Of a stretch of DNA of 34,152 nucleotides, positions 23,015 through 31,496 are shown piece after piece. The position numbers were made by a program, and so were the translations under genes. The notes below the pieces were generated by a model, which was given only the letters and a program-made list of their open reading frames with translations, did not search any database and was not told where the DNA came from. Location: NCBI GenBank assembly GCA_009377525.1, contig WHTW01000080.1, forward strand, positions 1 to 34,152, in the 5' to 3' direction. The stretch comes from Rhodospirillales bacterium (GTDB lineage: Bacteria > Pseudomonadota > Alphaproteobacteria > Reyranellales > Reyranellaceae). Within the stretch, counting starts at the first letter, position 1. Each line of letters opens with the position of its first letter.

Positions 23015-23812
23015 TCAGAAGCCCAGGACCTCTTCGACCTTCTGTGCCAGAGCCTTCATGCGGTAGGGTTTGGCGATGAACTGCACGTCGGTCTCGAGTG
23101 CACCCTTGCTGACAAGCGCGCCTTCGAAATAGCCCGAGGCGAACAGCACCTTCAGGCCGGGCCGCAGCTCGGCGGCCTTGTCGGCCAGATCGCGGCCGGC
23201 GATGTCGCCCGGCATGACGACGTCGGTGAACAGAAGATCGACCTTTTCGCCGCGCTCGAGGACGGCGAGGGCCTCCGCGCCGCTCGATGCGGAAACGACG
23301 TCGTAGCCGAGACGGGTCAACTGCTCCGTCGCCTCCTCGAGGACGCCGCTGTTGTCGTCCACCACCAGGATCTTGGCGCGCCCGGCGGGGCTGGCGGCCA
23401 CCGCCACCGGCACCTCGGGCTCGCCCGCCACGACCGGTTTGGCGCCGCCTTCGGTGTCGTAGGCGAGCAGGCCGAAGCCGACATGCCTTTGCCAGGAATC
23501 CGAAAGCGGCCGCAGGATGAGGCGCGCCTGAAGGCGGCTTCCGTCCTTGCGCGACATCGGGCCCGTCGCGTCATGGCGGCCCCACTGCAGGGCGTCGCCC
23601 AGTGCTGTTTCAGGCTTGCCGAGCAGGTTGTCGGCCTTGGTGTGCAGCAGGGTGAAGCGCCGCCCGACGATCTCGTCGGAGGTGTAGCCGAACAGCGCCC
23701 GCGCGCCGGCGTTCCAGGTGAGCACCCTGCCCTGCACGTCGAGGATGACGACGGCGTAGTCGGTCATGTCGTCGACGAAACGCTGCACCAGGTCGCGCTC
23801 GTTGGCGTTCAT
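23015..23812 (-). CDS. PAS-receiver response regulator
   Basis: A 265-residue signalling protein without a DNA-binding output domain. Residues about 8-118 form a PAS sensor domain (DYAVVILDVQGRVLTWNAGARALFGYTSDEIVG). Residues about 147-263 are a receiver domain with the acidic pair in VVDD, phosphoacceptor D197 in LFTDVVMPG and K248 in IAKPY. It follows the MHYT hybrid kinase by 29 bases in the same direction, so it is the probable phosphotransfer partner. With no effector domain it likely acts by protein interaction. The PAS ligand is unknown. Confidence 0.92.
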   Translation of the reverse strand: MNANERDLVQRFVDDMTDYAVVILDVQGRVLTWNAGARALFGYTSDEIVGRRFTLLHTKADNLLGKPETALGDALQWGRHDATGPMSRKDGSRLQARLILRPLSDSWQRHVGFGLLAYDTEGGAKPVVAGEPEVPVAVAASPAGRAKILVVDDNSGVLEEATEQLTRLGYDVVSASSGAEALAVLERGEKVDLLFTDVVMPGDIAGRDLADKAAELRPGLKVLFASGYFEGALVSKGALETDVQFIAKPYRMKALAQKVEEVLGF

Positions 23813-23841
23813 CGTGCGTTACCCTTTCACTGCCTTTGGCA

Positions 23842-25827
23842 CTACGCCTGGCCGTGGACGGCGGAGCCGAAGCCGTTGCGCCCGTTGCCGCCGAGCGCGT
23901 CGCGGATGATCTTGGCGAGGTCGGCTTTGACGTGCGGCTTGGCGAGAAGCATCACGCCGCTTTCGAGGCGGCCGTCGCGCAGCAGCGCGTTCTCAGAATA
24001 TCCCGACATGAAGACGATGCGCGTGTCGGGCCAGGCCTGCTTGACCTCCTCGGCGAGCGCCCGGCCGTTCAGCCGTCCCGGCATGACGACGTCGGTCAGC
24101 ACGAGGTCGAAGCGGTGGGTCTTCAGGAGCTCGAGCGCCTCGTCGGCATCCTCGGCGAGCTTCACGTCGTAACCCAGGCTGCCGAGCTGCTCGCCGACGA
24201 TGGCGCGGACGGCTTTCTCGTCCTCCACCACCAGGATGCGCTCGCTGCCTCGCGGCATGGCCTGACGGCGCGGCACCGGTGCGACGGCCGTCGCCGGATC
24301 GCTACGCGGGAAATACATGCGAACGGTGGTGCCGCGGCCGACCTCGCTGGTGATCTCGATATGGCCGTTCGACTGCCGGATGAAGCCGTAGACCATACTG
24401 AGGCCGAGACCGGTCCCCTTGCCCACCTCCTTGGTGGTGAAGAACGGCTCGAAGACGCGCCGGCGGATGTCGGGCGGCATGCCCGAACCGGTGTCGCTGA
24501 CCGACAGCATGGCGTACTCGCCCGGCGCGACCTCGTCCTCCTGCCGCGCCACGTATTCCCAGGATAGCGTGACGTTGCGGGTCTCGATGGTGAGACGGCC
24601 GCCGGTCGGCATGGCGTCACGCGCATTGATGCACAGATTGATCAACGAAGTCTCGACCTGCGGGCGGTCGACATAGATCGGCCAGAGGTTGGGGGCGGCG
24701 ATGGTCTGCACGACGATGTGCTCGCCGAGCGTGCGGCGCAGCAGCCGGCCGGTGCTTGCCACGAGGTCGTCGAGGTCGGAGATCTCGGGCTTCAGCACCT
24801 GCTTGCGCGAGAACGCCAGCAGCTGGCGCGTCAGCTCGGAGGCCTTCTGGCCCGCGTCGGAGATGCGCTGCGCGCGCTTGGTGATGTGCGGCGGCACGCT
24901 GTCGTCGTCGAGGATGGCGTCGGCGTTGGCCAGCACGATGGTCAGGATATTGTTGAAATCGTGCGCCACGCCGCCGGTGAGCTGGCCGACCGCCTCCATC
25001 TTCTGCGCCTGCATGAGCTGCTCGCTGGTGCGCCGGTGGCTGCTCTCCTCCTGCGCCACGCGCCGGTCGAAGACCACGGCGACGATGGTCAGCAGCAGGA
25101 CCAGCGAGGCGATCAGGGCGGTGACACCCGCGAACACCGAGTGGTCGACCGGGGTGCGGAGCGGTCCGGGCGTGGCGAAGCAATAGGTCGAGGCCATTGC
25201 CGTGTAGTGCATGGCGGTGACGGCGAAGCCCATGATCAGCGCGCCGACGCCGTCCCTGACTGCACCGAAGCGGCTGAGATTGAGCTTGCTGATGACCTGG
25301 CGCACCTGCAGCGCCAGGACGGCGAGCAGGACGGCGACGACGATCGAGGCGGCGAACAGCGTCGGGTCGTAGCGCACCAGGGCGTTGAGCTGCATCGCCA
25401 TCATGCCGGTGTAGTGCATGGCGCCGATGCCCGCGCCCATCAGCGTGCCGCCGATCAGCAGGCGGCTGGTGGTGATGACCGGCCGGGCGACGACGTGCAG
25501 GGCCACACCCGCGCCCAGGATGGCGGGCACGATGGAAAGCGCGGTGATCCATGGATCGTAGGCCACCGGGATCGGCAGGATGTGGGCCAGCATGCCGATG
25601 AAATGCATCGCCCAGATGCCGCCGCCCATGGCGACGGCGCCGATGACCAGCCAGCTATAGCGCAGGCCGGCGTCACGCAGCTCGGCGATGCGGGTGGCGA
25701 ACTGCAGGAAGGCGTAGCTGCCGAGCACCGCGACCAGGTACGACAGCAGGGCGAGACCGTAATTGTAGGTCTCCGGTAGCGCTTGAGAAGGATCAACGTT
25801 CAGCGCGAAGTAGTTCGAAAGAGTCAT
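23842..25827 (-). CDS. MHYT-domain hybrid sensor histidine kinase
   Basis: A 661-residue inner-membrane hybrid kinase. An MHYT sensor of seven helices (about 20-255) carries MHFIG, MHYTG and MHYTA triplets (near 74, 137, 206), proposed in the family to bind copper or other redox ligands for gas sensing. The HisKA domain has phosphorylated H289 in GGVAHDFNNIL. The ATPase domain has N401 in INLCINARDAM, DTGSGM (445-450) and GKGTGLGL (469-476). A C-terminal receiver (about 530-645) has D579 and K630. All catalytic residues are intact. It is divergent from an alpha/beta hydrolase gene with about 150 bases between, and is followed by a PAS-receiver gene. Confidence 0.95.
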   Translation of the reverse strand: MTLSNYFALNVDPSQALPETYNYGLALLSYLVAVLGSYAFLQFATRIAELRDAGLRYSWLVIGAVAMGGGIWAMHFIGMLAHILPIPVAYDPWITALSIVPAILGAGVALHVVARPVITTSRLLIGGTLMGAGIGAMHYTGMMAMQLNALVRYDPTLFAASIVVAVLLAVLALQVRQVISKLNLSRFGAVRDGVGALIMGFAVTAMHYTAMASTYCFATPGPLRTPVDHSVFAGVTALIASLVLLLTIVAVVFDRRVAQEESSHRRTSEQLMQAQKMEAVGQLTGGVAHDFNNILTIVLANADAILDDDSVPPHITKRAQRISDAGQKASELTRQLLAFSRKQVLKPEISDLDDLVASTGRLLRRTLGEHIVVQTIAAPNLWPIYVDRPQVETSLINLCINARDAMPTGGRLTIETRNVTLSWEYVARQEDEVAPGEYAMLSVSDTGSGMPPDIRRRVFEPFFTTKEVGKGTGLGLSMVYGFIRQSNGHIEITSEVGRGTTVRMYFPRSDPATAVAPVPRRQAMPRGSERILVVEDEKAVRAIVGEQLGSLGYDVKLAEDADEALELLKTHRFDLVLTDVVMPGRLNGRALAEEVKQAWPDTRIVFMSGYSENALLRDGRLESGVMLLAKPHVKADLAKIIRDALGGNGRNGFGSAVHGQA

Positions 25828-25975
25828 TCAGCCCAAGGTCGCCGTTGATGCATTCTCCAGTCGCTACGCTATATACCCGGCGCGAAATACAGCGCCCGCG
25901 ACGCGACAGGTCAAGGCGAAGTTGGCAATTGCAGACGGAATAAGCCCAGCCGAGGGCCTGGGACTGGAGGAACGA
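25828..25975. promoter_or_regulatory. Divergent promoter region, kinase / hydrolase
   Basis: This 148-base gap separates the starts of the MHYT kinase (minus) and the alpha/beta hydrolase (plus). It includes the AT-richer patch GCTATATACCC (about 25868-25878), a candidate -10 for either side. No clear operator dyad was found. Confidence 0.4.
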
Positions 25976-26689
25976 ATGGCTAAAACACCCCTGCTCCTGG
26001 TGCCCGGCTTGCTGTGCTCGCCCAGGCTCTTTGCCGGGCAGCTCGCCGGCCTGTCGGAGCAGGCCGACATCGTCGTGCCGGACTGGCGCAAGGCACCCCT
26101 GTCGGTCTGGGACACCTGGGACAGTGCGGCCCGCTGGGTACTGGGGCATATGCCGGCCCAAAGGTTCGCCCTGGCCGGCCTGTCACTGGGCGGCATGCTG
26201 GCCGTCGAGATCATGCAGATCGCGGCCGACCGGGTGGACCGGTTGGCGCTGCTCGACACCGGCATGCGCAGCCAGAACGAAGGCGAGCGGGCAATCCGGC
26301 GGGCCCGCATCCGGCTCGCCAACGAGGGCCATTTCGAGCTGGTGCTGGGCCTGCAGATGTCGCGTTTCATCCCGGCCTATCGCCTGCCCGACAAGGCGCT
26401 GGTCGACGAGGTGACGACGATGTGCGGCGAGATCGGCGTGGAGATCTACAAGCGGCAGGAGGAACTGGCGGCCATCCGCGTCGACCGGCGGCCCGACCTG
26501 CCCAAGATCAAGTGCCCGACCATCGTGGTGTGCGGCCGCGACGACGCCGCCACGCCGCTGTTCCTGTCCGAGGAGATGGCCGCCGCCATCAAGGGCAGCG
26601 AGCTGATCGTGGTCGAGCAGTGCGGGCATCTGGTGACGATGGAGAAGCCCGAGGAGACGAACGCGATCTTGAGAAAGTGGCTTTCATGA
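25976..26689 (+). CDS. Alpha/beta hydrolase
   Basis: A 237-residue alpha/beta hydrolase-fold protein. The oxyanion segment is LLLVPGLLCSP. Nucleophile S70 lies in GLSLGG, the acid is probably in VCGRDDAATP, and the histidine in CGHLVTMEKPEE. Family members include esterases, lactonases and C-C hydrolases; the substrate is not readable. ATG 25976 follows GGAGGAACGA; upstream open frame to 25922 lacks a site. A near-perfect 70-bp palindrome begins directly after its stop codon. Confidence 0.9.
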   Translation: MAKTPLLLVPGLLCSPRLFAGQLAGLSEQADIVVPDWRKAPLSVWDTWDSAARWVLGHMPAQRFALAGLSLGGMLAVEIMQIAADRVDRLALLDTGMRSQNEGERAIRRARIRLANEGHFELVLGLQMSRFIPAYRLPDKALVDEVTTMCGEIGVEIYKRQEELAAIRVDRRPDLPKIKCPTIVVCGRDDAATPLFLSEEMAAAIKGSELIVVEQCGHLVTMEKPEETNAILRKWLS

Positions 26690-26759
26690 TCTTCCGGACC
26701 GCCGGCTTCCAGCCGGCCTCATGAGTCATGAGCCGGCTGGAAGCCGGCGGTCCGGAAGA
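26690..26759. repeat. Palindromic element copy 4 (near-perfect)
   Basis: The most symmetrical copy. Ends TCTTCCGGACC / GGTCCGGAAGA; left hairpin stem GCCGGCT with loop TCC; centre CTCATGAGTCATGAG; right hairpin stem GCCGGCT with loop GGA. The two halves are inverted copies of each other over about 34 bases. It fills the gap between the convergent hydrolase and CoA-transferase genes, starting right after one stop codon and ending two bases before the other. Confidence 0.9.
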
Positions 26760-26761
26760 CA

Positions 26762-27961
26762 CTAGGCGACGATCTTCTTGTCCCTGAGCACGGCGATTTC
26801 CGTCTCGCTCAGACCCGCCAGCCCGTCCAGCACCTGGTCGGTGTGCTCGCCGAGCGCCGGCGGCGGGCGGGTGTCGTCCACGGGCGTGTCGGAGAAGCGG
26901 TAGTTCGAGCCGATGATCGGCACCTCGCCCGCCTTGCTGTGCTTATAGGTCTTGAGCATGCCGCGGCGCTTGACCTCGGGCTCGTCGAGCGCCTCCTTCA
27001 TGGTGCGGATCGGACCGGCCGGCAGGTGGCGCAGCTTCGCCGCCCAGTTCTCCTTGGTGTCGGTCTTCAGCACCTCTTCCATCATGCGCGTGAGCTCGGG
27101 CTTGTTGGCCACGCGGTCGGCGAGCTGGGCGAAGCGCGGATCGGTCGCCCATTCAGGATGGCCGAGCGCCTTGCAAGCGTCGGTGAACAGCTTCTGGTTG
27201 GCGACGGCCATGTAGATCTTGCCGTTCTTGGTCTCGAACGAGCTGTTGGGCGCCGAGGCGAAGTGGCCGTTGCCGGCGCGGCGCGGCTGCTCGCCGCCGA
27301 TCAGGTAGTACGAGCCCATGTTGCCGAGGCTGGCGAGCGCGGTGTCGTAGAGCGCGAGATCGACATACTGGCCCTTGCCCGTGCCGGTACGGGCATAGAG
27401 CGCCGCGTTGATCGCCGCCACCGAATGGATCGCCGTCATGGTGTCGACGATGGCGATGGCGTGCCGCAGCCCCTCGCCGTTGGCCTCGCCGTTGACGCTC
27501 ATCATGCCCGACTCGGCCTGCAGCACCGGATCGTAGCCCGGGCGGTCGGACAATGGCCCGCTCTGGCCGTAGGCCGAGATCGAGAGATAGATCAGCCTCG
27601 GATGCTTCTGATGCAGGCTCTCGTAGTCGAAGCCGTATTTCTTGAGCACCCCCGGCCGGAAGTTCTCGACCATCACATCGGCGGTCTCGAGCAGCTTGCT
27701 CACCACCGCCTGCCCTTCCGGCTTGGTGAAGTCGAGCGCCACGCTCTTCTTGCCGCGGTTGTAGGTCATGAAGAAGTGGCTCTCGCCACCGGCTCGTGGA
27801 CCCGCGCCCTTGCGCGTATCGTCGCCGCCGTCGGGATTCTCGATCTTGATCACCTCCGCACCCATGTCCGACAGGATCTGGGTGCACATCGGCCCGGCGA
27901 TGACGCGGGAAAAATCGACAACGCGAATGCCCTCGAGGGGCGGACGGCCTGATTTTGACAT
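26762..27961 (-). CDS. CaiB/BaiF family III CoA-transferase
   Basis: A 399-residue class III CoA-transferase, which moves CoA between carboxylic acids (formyl-CoA/oxalate, carnitine, succinate and similar). Family features: GIRVVDFSRVIAGPMCTQILSDMGAEVIKIE at the N-terminus, the catalytic aspartate D144 in RPGYDPVLQAESG, FRPGVLKKYGFDYESL, and SISAYGQSGPL. Length is normal. ATG 27961 is favoured because the family starts near here; the frame extends ten residues to 27991, and neither start has a clear ribosome-binding site. It is divergent from a TctC-type binding-protein gene 65 bases away, a pairing often seen in carboxylic-acid catabolism. Confidence 0.93.
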   Translation of the reverse strand: MSKSGRPPLEGIRVVDFSRVIAGPMCTQILSDMGAEVIKIENPDGGDDTRKGAGPRAGGESHFFMTYNRGKKSVALDFTKPEGQAVVSKLLETADVMVENFRPGVLKKYGFDYESLHQKHPRLIYLSISAYGQSGPLSDRPGYDPVLQAESGMMSVNGEANGEGLRHAIAIVDTMTAIHSVAAINAALYARTGTGKGQYVDLALYDTALASLGNMGSYYLIGGEQPRRAGNGHFASAPNSSFETKNGKIYMAVANQKLFTDACKALGHPEWATDPRFAQLADRVANKPELTRMMEEVLKTDTKENWAAKLRHLPAGPIRTMKEALDEPEVKRRGMLKTYKHSKAGEVPIIGSNYRFSDTPVDDTRPPPALGEHTDQVLDGLAGLSETEIAVLRDKKIVA

Positions 27962-28026
27962 GGCTGCAGGGTAGGGCTGCAGGCGCCGCACTGTCCACGC
28001 ACGGCGTTTTCTTTAGACTGCAGGGC

Positions 28027-29004
28027 ATGTCTTCGTTTCGCATGCCGCTGTCTCGCCGCGCCCTGTTCGCCCTGCCTCTCGTCACCGCCGTTCCGGCCAT
28101 CGCGCAGGCCGACTACCCGACCAAGGCCATCCGCATCATCGTGCCCTTCGCGCCCGGCGGCTCGGGTGACATCACCTCGCGGCTGATCGGCAAGTACATC
28201 GAGGACAAGACCGGCCAGCCTTTCGTGGTCGAGAACAAACCGGGCGCCAACGGCATCGTCGGCGTGCTGGCGGTGAAGGGGACCGCACCCGACGGCTACA
28301 CGCTGATGCTGGCCACCACCTCGACCAATGCCGCCAACGTCCACATGTTCAAGAACCCGGGCTACGACCCGAAAAAGGACTTTCAGGTGGTGGGCGTCAT
28401 CGGCTCGAGCGGCGCCTTCCTGGCGGTGCCGGCCGACAGCCCGCACAAGACGTTCAACGATCTTCTCGCCTATGCCAAGACCAACCCCGGCAAGCTGAAC
28501 TTCGGTTACTTCAACGCGAGCTCCCAGGTCCCGGCCGAGGTTTTGGGCAAGCGCGCCGACGTCGAATGGCAGGCCGTCGCCTACAAGGCGATCGGCAATG
28601 CCTGGAACGACCTCTATGCCGGCAACATCCAGTTCATGTTCGTCGACCTCACCGCCGGCCGCGGCCAGGTCGTGGCCAACAAGGCGCGGCCGCTGGCGAT
28701 CACCCTGCCGCAGCGCAGCCCGCTCTATCCCGACCTGCCGACGCTCAGCGAGACCTTCCCCGGCTTCACCAGCACTGGCTTCCTCGCCGTCGCCGTGCCG
28801 AAGGCCACGCCCAAGCCGATCCAGGAGAAGCTGAACGCGCTGATCAACGAGGCAATCACGTCGCCCGACATCCAGAACCGCCTGGCCAACGAGTTCGCAC
28901 TGACTTCCAGACCGCTCACCCTCGAGCAATGTGCCCAGCAGGATCGTGACGAACGCGCCAAGTGGGCGGAGTATGTGAAGATCGCCAGGATCGAACCGCA
29001 ATAG
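28027..29004 (+). CDS. Tripartite tricarboxylate transporter (TctC/Bug) solute-binding protein
   Basis: A 325-residue periplasmic binding protein of the Bug/TctC family. The signal peptide (MSSFRMPLSRRALFALPLVTAVPAIAQA) has twin arginines. The mature start is DYPTKAIRIIVPFAPGGSGDITSRLI, the family signature, followed by VENKPGANGIVG, TTSTNAANV and the dome region. Such proteins bind carboxylates and similar acids. No TctA/TctB membrane genes are in the window, which is common for orphan Bug proteins. ATG 28027 follows CAGGGC, a weak site. It lies divergent from the CoA-transferase and two bases ahead of the glycosyltransferase start. Confidence 0.93.
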   Translation: MSSFRMPLSRRALFALPLVTAVPAIAQADYPTKAIRIIVPFAPGGSGDITSRLIGKYIEDKTGQPFVVENKPGANGIVGVLAVKGTAPDGYTLMLATTSTNAANVHMFKNPGYDPKKDFQVVGVIGSSGAFLAVPADSPHKTFNDLLAYAKTNPGKLNFGYFNASSQVPAEVLGKRADVEWQAVAYKAIGNAWNDLYAGNIQFMFVDLTAGRGQVVANKARPLAITLPQRSPLYPDLPTLSETFPGFTSTGFLAVAVPKATPKPIQEKLNALINEAITSPDIQNRLANEFALTSRPLTLEQCAQQDRDERAKWAEYVKIARIEPQ

Positions 29005-29006
29005 CC

Positions 29007-30092
29007 TTGCCCGACAGCATCCCCTCCGACCTCGTCTCCATCGTCATCCCGACCCGCAACAGGGCTCGTCTGCTCGGCCAGGCGCTGCGCTCGGCACGCG
29101 GTCAGACCTGGCGCGACTGCGAGATCATCGTCGTCGACGAGGCATCGGACGACGACACGCCGGCGATGCTTTCCCGCGACTTCCCCGAGGTGTGCGCGAT
29201 TCGCCACGCCGCGCCGCGCGGGCCGGCCGGCGCACGCAATGCCGGTGTGGCCGCCGCCCGTGGCGATTGGGTGTTCTTCTGGGATGACGACGACCTGATG
29301 CATCCCGGCCATCTCACGGCGCTCTTGCAGGCGCAGCGTGCGGCGCCGGCGAACACCCTGATCTCAGGCCGCGTGCGCAGCTTCATCGTCGCGGGCGGCG
29401 AGGTGCGGCTGTCGCCCGTCGTCTGCGCGCCGGCCGAACAGCCGGCGATGGCCACCCTGGAGGAGTTCATCCAGCCGCATCGCCGCGGCTCGCTCACGCT
29501 GTCGACCATCCTGTGGCCCGCAGCGCTCTGCCGCGCCGTGCCGTGGGACGACAAGCTGTTCATCAACGAGGATGTCGACTTCTTCGGCCGCACCCTGCTG
29601 GCTGGCTACCGGATCGACGGCCGGCCGGTGGGCATGATGTACATCCGCCAGCACGAGAACGAGCGCGCCTCGACCAACCCGGGCGCGGCAGGCGTGCTGG
29701 CGTCCGCCCTCTACCGGCTGAAATGGACCGAGCTGCTGGCCGGCCACCCCGAGCGTGAGATGGTGGCTCCGGCGATGCGCGACGGCTTGATGGCGGTGAT
29801 GATCGAACTCTCCGGAAGGCGCGACGCCCGGGAGCTGATGGCGCGCCTGGACGTTGCCTTCCGCCAATGGGGCGGCGTCGGCTACTACGTGACGCCTCCG
29901 CCGCGCAACCCGACGAAGCGCTGGCTGGCGCAGGCTGTGCTCAATCTCGGCGGCCTTGCCGCCGTGAAGGCTCTGCTGACGGGCTCGGCTCGACTGAAAG
30001 GCGGCGGAGGCGAACTCGGGCGCTTCCAGTCACCCGTCACAGACGGCGACCGGGAAGACGCCGACATCCTGTGCGCCGCCACTCAGCGGTGA
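29007..30092 (+). CDS. Family 2 glycosyltransferase
   Basis: A 361-residue GT-A fold transferase. The N-terminal strand SIVIPTRNRARLLGQALRSARGQTW is the GT2 signature, followed by IIVVDEASDDD. A four-aspartate run at 93-96 (WDDDDLMHP) serves as the DXD metal site, and NEDVDFFGRTLLAGY carries the later acidic motif. It transfers a sugar from a nucleotide donor; acceptor and product are unknown and no other glycan genes are nearby. The likely start is the TTG at 29007, two bases after the TctC stop; the in-frame ATG at 28962 overlaps TctC. Coupled translation with TctC is plausible. Its end overlaps the convergent Spy-like gene by ten bases. Confidence 0.88.
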   Translation: MPDSIPSDLVSIVIPTRNRARLLGQALRSARGQTWRDCEIIVVDEASDDDTPAMLSRDFPEVCAIRHAAPRGPAGARNAGVAAARGDWVFFWDDDDLMHPGHLTALLQAQRAAPANTLISGRVRSFIVAGGEVRLSPVVCAPAEQPAMATLEEFIQPHRRGSLTLSTILWPAALCRAVPWDDKLFINEDVDFFGRTLLAGYRIDGRPVGMMYIRQHENERASTNPGAAGVLASALYRLKWTELLAGHPEREMVAPAMRDGLMAVMIELSGRRDARELMARLDVAFRQWGGVGYYVTPPPRNPTKRWLAQAVLNLGGLAAVKALLTGSARLKGGGGELGRFQSPVTDGDREDADILCAATQR

Positions 30093-30622
30093 TGTCCGGG
30101 CGCATGCTGGCCGCTGCCATAGCCGCGCAGCGTCGAATAGCGGGCGGCCTGCTCGGGCGTCAGCAGCTCGAGCGTCGTCAGATGGTATTTCAAGTGCGCC
30201 ACCCGGAGCTCGCCCTGCAAGGAGGCGATGTCGCGCGTTGCCTCGCCCAGGCTCGATGCGGTGATCGTCTTGTCGGCGAATTGCCGGTCGAGCGCGGTCT
30301 CGGCGGCGATCAGCCGTTCGCCGAGCGGCACGGCCTCCCGTTTCATGGCGTCGAACAAGCCCGCCACCTTCGCGCGCTGGTCGTCACTGAGGCCAAGCGG
30401 CGTCGCGAGCTCCAGCACGTGCAGCGGCCCCGGATAGCCGTTCAGCTCGGCGGCAAGCGCCAGGCTCATGCCGCGGCCGGCCCTGAGATCAGCGATCTGC
30501 TGGTCCGGCAGCGCCTTCACAGGACGCGCCTGCAGGCCGGCGTAGGGCTGGTGCGTCTGTGGCCAGGCCGCTGGCGCGATGCCGACCAAGCCGATCGCAA
30601 GTGCCACTATCCATGTCTTCAT
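30083..30622 (-). CDS. Spy/CpxP-like periplasmic protein (LTxxQ motif)
   Basis: A 179-residue exported protein: signal peptide MKTWIVALAIGLVGIAPAAWPQ, then a helical domain ending in LTPEQAARYSTL, with a second related stretch LGLSDDQRAKVAGLFDAM. This double LTxxQ-like layout marks the Spy/CpxP and periplasmic heavy-metal-sensor family, which binds unfolded proteins or reports metal stress. The C-terminal tail (GSGQHAPGHHR) is histidine-containing, which could bind metal. ATG 30622 has GAGGA seven bases upstream; an earlier ATG at 30652 does not. It is the last gene of a minus-strand metal-stress-like run. Confidence 0.82.
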   Translation of the reverse strand: MKTWIVALAIGLVGIAPAAWPQTHQPYAGLQARPVKALPDQQIADLRAGRGMSLALAAELNGYPGPLHVLELATPLGLSDDQRAKVAGLFDAMKREAVPLGERLIAAETALDRQFADKTITASSLGEATRDIASLQGELRVAHLKYHLTTLELLTPEQAARYSTLRGYGSGQHAPGHHR

Positions 30623-30661
30623 GACATCATCCTCAGAACCAGATTGGCGCATCGGGCAGCA

Positions 30662-31119
30662 TCAGATCCATCGCCGGACTGATGCCCTATAGGCAAGATA
30701 CGCGCTGCCGAACTTTTGCTCCAGGTAACGCTCCTCGTTCCTGATGACCAGCAGGCAAAGCGCCGATCCCGCGGGGAGCGACAAAGCCAACAGCGCCACG
30801 GAATTGGCGAGAAGGGCAATCCCGACGCACAACAACAGCATCGAGAAATAAACAGGATTCCGGATCAAGCGGAACACACCGCGACGCACGAGACTCGTCG
30901 TCGGCTTTCGCACATCGAAGCCTGTGCATGCCTTGGCCAATTCGCGCGCTGCCGCGACAACCAGCAGGACTGAAGCGACGACAAGAAAGATACCGACGGG
31001 CATTGTCACCGCTGCAGTCGCAATCGGTATCGGAATACCACATGGATCAGAAAGCCTGTGCCGATCGCCGACAAGGGAATCAACGGAGGCAAGACTTTCA
31101 CCTTCGCTCTGTCTTCCAT
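30662..31119 (-). pseudogene. Frameshifted isoprenylcysteine carboxyl methyltransferase-family protein
   Basis: ATG 31119 follows CAGGAGGTTGGC and reads MEDRAKVKVLPPLIPLSAIGTGFLIHVVF, the usual N-terminal membrane helix of this family. It then runs into a stop. In the next frame it continues IPIATAAVTMPVGIFLVVASVLL ... FDVRKPTTSLVRRGVFRLIRNPVYFSM and ends EERYLEQKFGSAYLAYRASVRRWI, the conserved methyltransferase core. One missing C in the TTCCG run near 31031-31033 would restore one protein of about 152 residues with four membrane helices. These proteins are common in bacterial copper and other metal islands. Either decayed or an indel error. Confidence 0.8.
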
Positions 31120-31203
31120 GCCAACCTCCTGGACGATGCGGACGACGATAGGGTGACGAGAGCGACCTCGCAACTACGCTGGTCCGAATGCCTTTTTCGG
31201 CCC

Positions 31204-31467
31204 CTATTGTTCCCTTTCGTCTTCCCGAGTCGGAATCAGAAGTCGACACTTCGTTTCCAGGCATTCGACGTGCACCACTTCCCCGGACTGCTTGCAGGTC
31301 ACTTCATGGACAACCAGCGTCGGCGACAGCTTGGTCGCCGCCACACGATCCGGTACACACCCCAAGGACTGGAGAGCCGCCTGCAGTTCGCGATCTTTGG
31401 CAAATGCGACCGTTGCAACGGCAAGCAGAATTGCGGTCGCAGCGGCCACCGCGGCATTTCTTACCAT
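31204..31467 (-). CDS. Small secreted cysteine-containing protein
   Basis: An 87-residue protein with a signal peptide MVRNAAVAAATAILLAVATVAFA. The 64-residue mature part is unidentified and has four cysteines (LGCVPD, VTCKQS, VECLE, TKCRLL), enough for two disulfides or a metal site. The start at 31467 is used; the frame opens upstream at 31500, where the next gene ends. Its N-terminus resembles that of the 33331-33819 protein, and both lie in the same run. Confidence 0.65.
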   Translation of the reverse strand: MVRNAAVAAATAILLAVATVAFAKDRELQAALQSLGCVPDRVAATKLSPTLVVHEVTCKQSGEVVHVECLETKCRLLIPTREDEREQ

Positions 31468-31496
31468 GGATCGCTCTCGCCTTAGGCGGTCGAGAC

